Assembly: GCA_021815525.1 (NCBI GenBank)
Contig: JAKAGN010000096.1
Location: 1 to 8,636 of the forward strand
Length of the DNA: 8,636 nt
Source of the DNA: Deltaproteobacteria bacterium
GTDB lineage: Bacteria > Desulfobacterota > Desulfobacteria > Desulfobacterales > Desulfatibacillaceae
Direction of reading: 5' to 3'
The notes beneath the pieces are model-generated. The model ran no database searches. It saw nothing but the letters and a program-made list of their open reading frames with translations, and was not told the DNA's origin. Below are positions 5,994 to 8,636 of the stretch, piece after piece. Position 1 is the first letter of the stretch; each line of letters begins with the position of its first letter. Both the position numbers and the translations under genes were made by a program.

Positions 5994-6244
5994 TCCGACT
6001 CCTCGTCATGGTGGGAGGTTTTTATCTTCTCTACAAGCTCCTCAAGGAGGCGGTCCTGCCCAGCGGCCCGAGAAACGTGGGCGGGGGCCGCAACGGGGCG
6101 GACGCCATCGACGACGTGATGGTGAAGGATCCCCAGTGCGAGGTTTACTTCCCCTTGCGGGAGGGCTTCCCGGCCCAGGTGGGGGGAAAGACCGTCCATT
6201 TCTGCTCCAAGGAGTGCCGGGACAAGTACCTGGAAAGTCACTGA
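5990..6244 (+). CDS. Small membrane-anchored protein with YHS/TRASH-like cysteine motif
   Basis: An 84-residue protein whose ATG overlaps the folK TGA (ATGA), so translation is probably coupled to folK. Residues 1-23 (MIRLLVMVGGFYLLYKLLKE onwards) form one hydrophobic helix, then comes a Gly/Asn-rich linker (25-37), then a compact C-terminal domain: MVKDPQCEVYFP (C50) and HFCSKECRDKYL (C72, C76). The DPxC...FCSxxC pattern resembles YHS/TRASH-type metal-binding domains (compare DPVCGM...FCS..C) and the small PP0621-like proteins of proteobacteria. The usual Gly after the first Cys is Glu here. The protein may bind a divalent metal at the membrane, but the substrate and partner are unknown. An earlier in-frame start at 5906 would overlap folK by 88 bases and is unlikely. 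A short hairpin follows its stop and gspI starts 69 bases later. Confidence 0.75.
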   Translation: MIRLLVMVGGFYLLYKLLKEAVLPSGPRNVGGGRNGADAIDDVMVKDPQCEVYFPLREGFPAQVGGKTVHFCSKECRDKYLESH

Positions 6245-6266
6245 TTCCCGCGGAACGCACCGGGAA
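6245..6266 (+). other. Small hairpin directly after the YHS-like gene
   Basis: TTCCCG (6245-6250) and CGGGAA (6261-6266) are exact reverse complements with a 10-base loop, starting on the base after the TGA. There is no T-run. It is not a recognisable member of the longer repeat family, although its position right after a stop is similar. Confidence 0.35.
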
Positions 6267-6313
6267 ATCCAGCCCGGCCGCCCCCGCCCATCAATTCCGC
6301 CGGGGTCTTCCCC

Positions 6314-6733
6314 ATGCCGCACCGCAGACTACGCATCCGCAGGTTTTCCGGCCCAGCGCCCGGTTTCACCCTCATGGAGGTCATGGTGGCGGTGACGCTT
6401 CTGGCCATCGCCTTGACCGCCGTCTTCAGGCTCCAGAGCCAGTCGGTGTTCCTGGCCTCCAGGGTGCGCTTCGACACCGTGGCGCCGCTTCTGGCCCAGA
6501 AGGTCATGGCCAAGGTCATGGCCGGAAAGGACGAGGAGGTGGTCTCGGACTCGGGGGACTTCGGGCCGAACCAGTCCGGCTACACCTGGCGGCTGGAGGT
6601 CTCGGACGTTTCCTCGCTTCTCCTTGGCGATTTCACGAAAAATCTGAAGCGCCTCGACCTCACCGTCACCTACGGCGACAACGTTTACCGCTACAAGGCG
6701 GAGGGCTTCCGGTTTGTATCGACCGCCTCATAG
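6314..6733 (+). CDS. gspI: Type II secretion minor pseudopilin I
   Basis: A 139-residue minor pseudopilin, one of the tip proteins of the type II secretion pseudopilus in the periplasm/inner membrane. A basic leader (MPHRRLRIRRFSGPAPG) ends in G17, the prepilin peptidase site; the mature chain starts FTLMEVMVAVTLLAIALTAV with the conserved Glu at +5 (E22) and a ~20-residue hydrophobic helix. LLAQKVMAKVMAG and RLDLTVTYGD match the typical GspI body. I call it I rather than G, H or J from its short length, the A..LA.K helix and its place before gspJ-gspK; a type IV pilus-like PilV is the main alternative. The ATG is the only sensible start in frame, but the ribosome site is poor: GGGG (6302-6305) pairs with CCCC abutting the ATG. 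It overlaps gspJ by 20 bases. Genes for the major pseudopilin gspG and for gspH are not upstream. Confidence 0.85.
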   Translation: MPHRRLRIRRFSGPAPGFTLMEVMVAVTLLAIALTAVFRLQSQSVFLASRVRFDTVAPLLAQKVMAKVMAGKDEEVVSDSGDFGPNQSGYTWRLEVSDVSSLLLGDFTKNLKRLDLTVTYGDNVYRYKAEGFRFVSTAS

Positions 6734-7427
6734 TCCGTCCGCGGGCTTCACCCTGGTGGAGATACTTCTCGCCGTCACCATCTTCGCGGTGGTTTCCTCC
6801 ATCCTCTTCGGCTCCTACACCAAGACCCTCGATAACGTCGAGGCCACGGACAGGAGCATCCACGGCTACGCCCAGGCGAAGGCGTGCCTGGAACGCATGA
6901 CGGCGGACTTAACGTCGCTCGCGGTTACGGACAAGACCACCTACAAGCCGCCGGCGACCAGCCTTTCCGACAACGACCCCTGGCGCTTCGAGGGGCTGGA
7001 GCGGGACGGGGCCGCGGACATGCCGCGTCTCAAGTTCTCGTCCCGGGCCCACGTGGACCTTGCGGGTGACGGACGCGAGGGCGTGGCCGAGATAGTCTAC
7101 AGCGCCGAGAAGGACGCCGGCGACCGGCCCGGCTACGTGATCCGGCGCAGGGACACCCTGATGGCGGACCTTTTCGAGGACAAGGACAGGCCCGCGCCCA
7201 TCCTGTGCGACGCGGTGAAGTCCCTGCGCTTCCTTTACTACGACGCGGACGGCAACGAGGCCGACTCCTGGGACTCGGACTCGGACGGATCGGGCTACGC
7301 CACCCCCAGGCGGGTGGCCATTTTTCTGGACATCATCGGGCCCGGCGGGCCGGACGGGCCGCCCGTGCACTTCGAGACCCAGGTGGAGCTGCCGGTCTAT
7401 CGGGACAAGCCCGAGGGCGTCTCGTGA
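6714..7427 (+). CDS. gspJ: Type II secretion minor pseudopilin J (TTG start)
   Basis: A 237-residue minor pseudopilin expected to form the GspI-J-K tip complex that starts pseudopilus assembly. The TTG at 6714 has a strong site, GGAGGG (6700-6705), with an 8-base spacer, and lies inside the end of gspI (20-base overlap), so the two are translationally coupled. Prepilin leader MYRPPHSPSAG is cut after G11; the mature N-terminus FTLVEILLAVTIFAVVSSIL has Glu at +5 (E16). The C-terminal half has the GspJ-type features: a long beta region, VKSLRFLYYDADG, SWDSDSDG and PRRVAIFLDI. It is slightly longer than many GspJ proteins (~200). An aspartate-rich stretch near residues 184-191 is acidic but not a clear Ca site. 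A repeat element separates it from gspK. Confidence 0.87.
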   Translation: MYRPPHSPSAGFTLVEILLAVTIFAVVSSILFGSYTKTLDNVEATDRSIHGYAQAKACLERMTADLTSLAVTDKTTYKPPATSLSDNDPWRFEGLERDGAADMPRLKFSSRAHVDLAGDGREGVAEIVYSAEKDAGDRPGYVIRRRDTLMADLFEDKDRPAPILCDAVKSLRFLYYDADGNEADSWDSDSDGSGYATPRRVAIFLDIIGPGGPDGPPVHFETQVELPVYRDKPEGVS

Positions 7428-7526
7428 CAGACTTGCGAAAAACGCGATCTGCGTGCGTTCGCGCTTCGGTCTTGCGCTCGGTCACGTACAAAAGTACGCT
7501 CCCTTCGCGCGCGAGGCGCGCGCGAA
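7428..7526 (+). repeat. Post-stop inverted-repeat element with divergent right end (copy C)
   Basis: The family sequence starts about ten bases after the gspJ TGA with AAAAACGCGATCTGC (7438-7452), then GCGTGCGTTCGCGCTTC (7451-7467, identical to copy A), GCGCTCGGTCACGTAC (7474-7489, identical to copy B), AAAA, GTACGCTCCC. The right part contains a 9-bp perfect stem, TTCGCGCGC (7504-7512) with GCGCGCGAA (7518-7526). The TCATCGTTTT right end of the other copies is missing; GAATTC and a pyrimidine-rich run lead straight into the gspK ribosome site. The element therefore lies inside a gspI-J-K operon, between J and K. Confidence 0.75.
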
Positions 7527-7546
7527 TTCTTTCTCTTTGAAGGCTC

Positions 7547-8636
7547 ATGGGACACTCCATCGCAAAATTCGGGGGGCGGAGGGAGCGCGGCGTCGCGCTT
7601 CTGGTGACCCTCATGGTGATCGCCATCCTGGTGGCGGTCACGGTGGAGGCCCACCGCCGCGTGCGGAACGTGGTGCTTGAGACCGCGGCCGGAAGCGAAC
7701 GGGAGCGCCTCCTTTCGAGGGCCCGCTCGGGGATCGAGATCGCCCGGGCCATGCTGCTTTTCGACAAGTCCGGGAGCACCGCCGACAGCGTCCAGGAGGA
7801 CTGGGCGCGGCCCGAAAAAAGGGACGAGCTTCTGGCGCAGCTCAAGGTGCCGCCGGGAAGCCTGAGCTTTTCCATAAGCGATCTCATGGGCCGGATCCAG
7901 GTGAACGCCCTCGTCACCCAGCCCGACGGCAAGGACTTCGTGCAGGCCCAGAGCCTCCTGTGGGACCGCTTCCTGCGCCCGCTCGAAAGCGCGCGGGAGG
8001 GCGCGGACTTGAACTCCACCACGGACATCATCAACAGCCTGAAGGACTGGCTGGATTTGAACGACGACGACGCGGTGACGGGCTTGAACGGCGCGGAGTC
8101 GGATTATTACGAGGGGCTTGATCCGCCCTACAAGGCCAGGAACGGCCCCATGAGGGACGTCTCGGAGCTTCTGCTGGTAAAGGGCGTGACGCCGGAGCTC
8201 TATTACGGCACGGAGAAGGTCCCCGGCATCGCCCCCTTCGTCACCACCTACGGCGCGGTGGTGGCGGGCACGGGGGAGGACCGGAAAATCAGCTATCCCG
8301 GCCGGATCAACATCTCCACGGCGCCGCTTCCGGTGATCCGGGCGCTTTTAAAGCCCGAGGACGCGGACCTGGCCGAGTCCATCGTGTCCTACCGCGAGGC
8401 CAGGGAGAGCGACACCTTCACCCACGACGTGACCCAGGTCAACTGGTACAAGGGCGCGCCGGGCTGCTCGGAGCTCGTCATCGACCAGTCGCTCCTCGCG
8501 GTTTCATCGGACGTCTTCGAGGTTTCGGCCACGGCCAGGGGCGAGAACATGGCGGCCACCGTCACGGCGGTCCTCGTGCGGGAGAAGGACGCCACCGGGG
8601 CCTGGACCTGCCGGATCGTCTCCTGGCGCGCGGGAT
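7547..8636 (+). CDS. gspK: Type II secretion minor pseudopilin K (3' end outside window)
   Basis: The frame stays open from ATG 7547 to the window edge (363 codons, no stop), so the C-terminus is missing; family members are commonly 310-380 residues, so little is probably lost. Leader MGHSIAKFGGRRERG is cleaved after G15; the mature chain starts VALLVTLMVIAILVAVTVEA. Position +5 is V20 rather than Glu, as is known for GspK, which caps the pseudopilus tip. GspK-type motifs follow: SDLMGRIQVNAL (111-122), DWLDLNDDDA (167-176) with GAESDYY (182-188), whose acidic residues lie where the family binds Ca, and INISTAPLPVIRALL (254 onwards). GAAGG (7539-7543) is only three bases from the ATG, but no other start is available in frame. 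Copy C of the repeat sits between gspJ and gspK. gspL/gspM-type genes would be expected next. Confidence 0.88.
   Translation, partial: MGHSIAKFGGRRERGVALLVTLMVIAILVAVTVEAHRRVRNVVLETAAGSERERLLSRARSGIEIARAMLLFDKSGSTADSVQEDWARPEKRDELLAQLKVPPGSLSFSISDLMGRIQVNALVTQPDGKDFVQAQSLLWDRFLRPLESAREGADLNSTTDIINSLKDWLDLNDDDAVTGLNGAESDYYEGLDPPYKARNGPMRDVSELLLVKGVTPELYYGTEKVPGIAPFVTTYGAVVAGTGEDRKISYPGRINISTAPLPVIRALLKPEDADLAESIVSYREARESDTFTHDVTQVNWYKGAPGCSELVIDQSLLAVSSDVFEVSATARGENMAATVTAVLVREKDATGAWTCRIVSWRAG

Noticed and set aside
6136..6900. 254-codon + strand frame across the YHS-like gene, gspI and gspJ
   Set aside because: It overlaps three supported genes in another frame and has shadow-type composition.
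7333..8034. 233-codon minus-strand frame opposite gspK
   Set aside because: Serine/arginine-rich shadow of gspK, whose own frame is open over the same stretch with clear GspK motifs.

Overview
The window is about 8.6 kb of GC-rich bacterial chromosome with every recognised gene on the + strand. The gene content suggests a deltaproteobacterium (Desulfobacterota, possibly a sulfate-reducing Desulfobacterales). This is inference from three things: the argH-lysA-dapF-dapL order, lysine synthesis by the LL-diaminopimelate aminotransferase route, and a type II secretion pseudopilin run further along. No rRNA, tRNA, CRISPR array, transposase, integrase or phage gene was seen.

Layout. Positions 1-164 are the leader of argH (165-1550, last step of arginine synthesis). 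lysA (1560-2810, DAP decarboxylase) follows after 9 bases. dapF (2914-3741, DAP epimerase, TTG start) and dapL (3958-5127, LL-DAP aminotransferase) complete the lysine/peptidoglycan block. DapL makes LL-DAP from tetrahydrodipicolinate, DapF converts it to meso-DAP, and LysA decarboxylates that to lysine, so the genes run in reverse pathway order. dapA and dapB are not in the window. A 374-base gap with repeats precedes folK (5502-5993, folate pathway), which overlaps by ATGA a small membrane-anchored protein with a YHS/TRASH-like cysteine motif (5990-6244). Three type II secretion minor pseudopilin genes follow: gspI (6314-6733), gspJ (6714-7427, TTG start, 20-base overlap) and gspK (7547 to the window end, 3' truncated). 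Their products would form the tip complex of the pseudopilus.

The genes themselves look conventional. The most unusual content is between them. Each of the four gene junctions longer than about 100 bases carries an inverted-repeat element beginning 0-10 bases after the upstream stop codon (after lysA, dapF, dapL and gspJ). Three copies share an 'ACGCGA..TGCG' type left part or a 'TCATCGTTTT' right part. In three copies the outermost arms differ in sequence but stay complementary to each other. The dapF-dapL copy contains a 16-bp perfect hairpin, and two identical 21-base perfect palindromes lie 51 bases apart just upstream of folK. I see no convincing new enzyme or defence system; the repeat family is the best lead.
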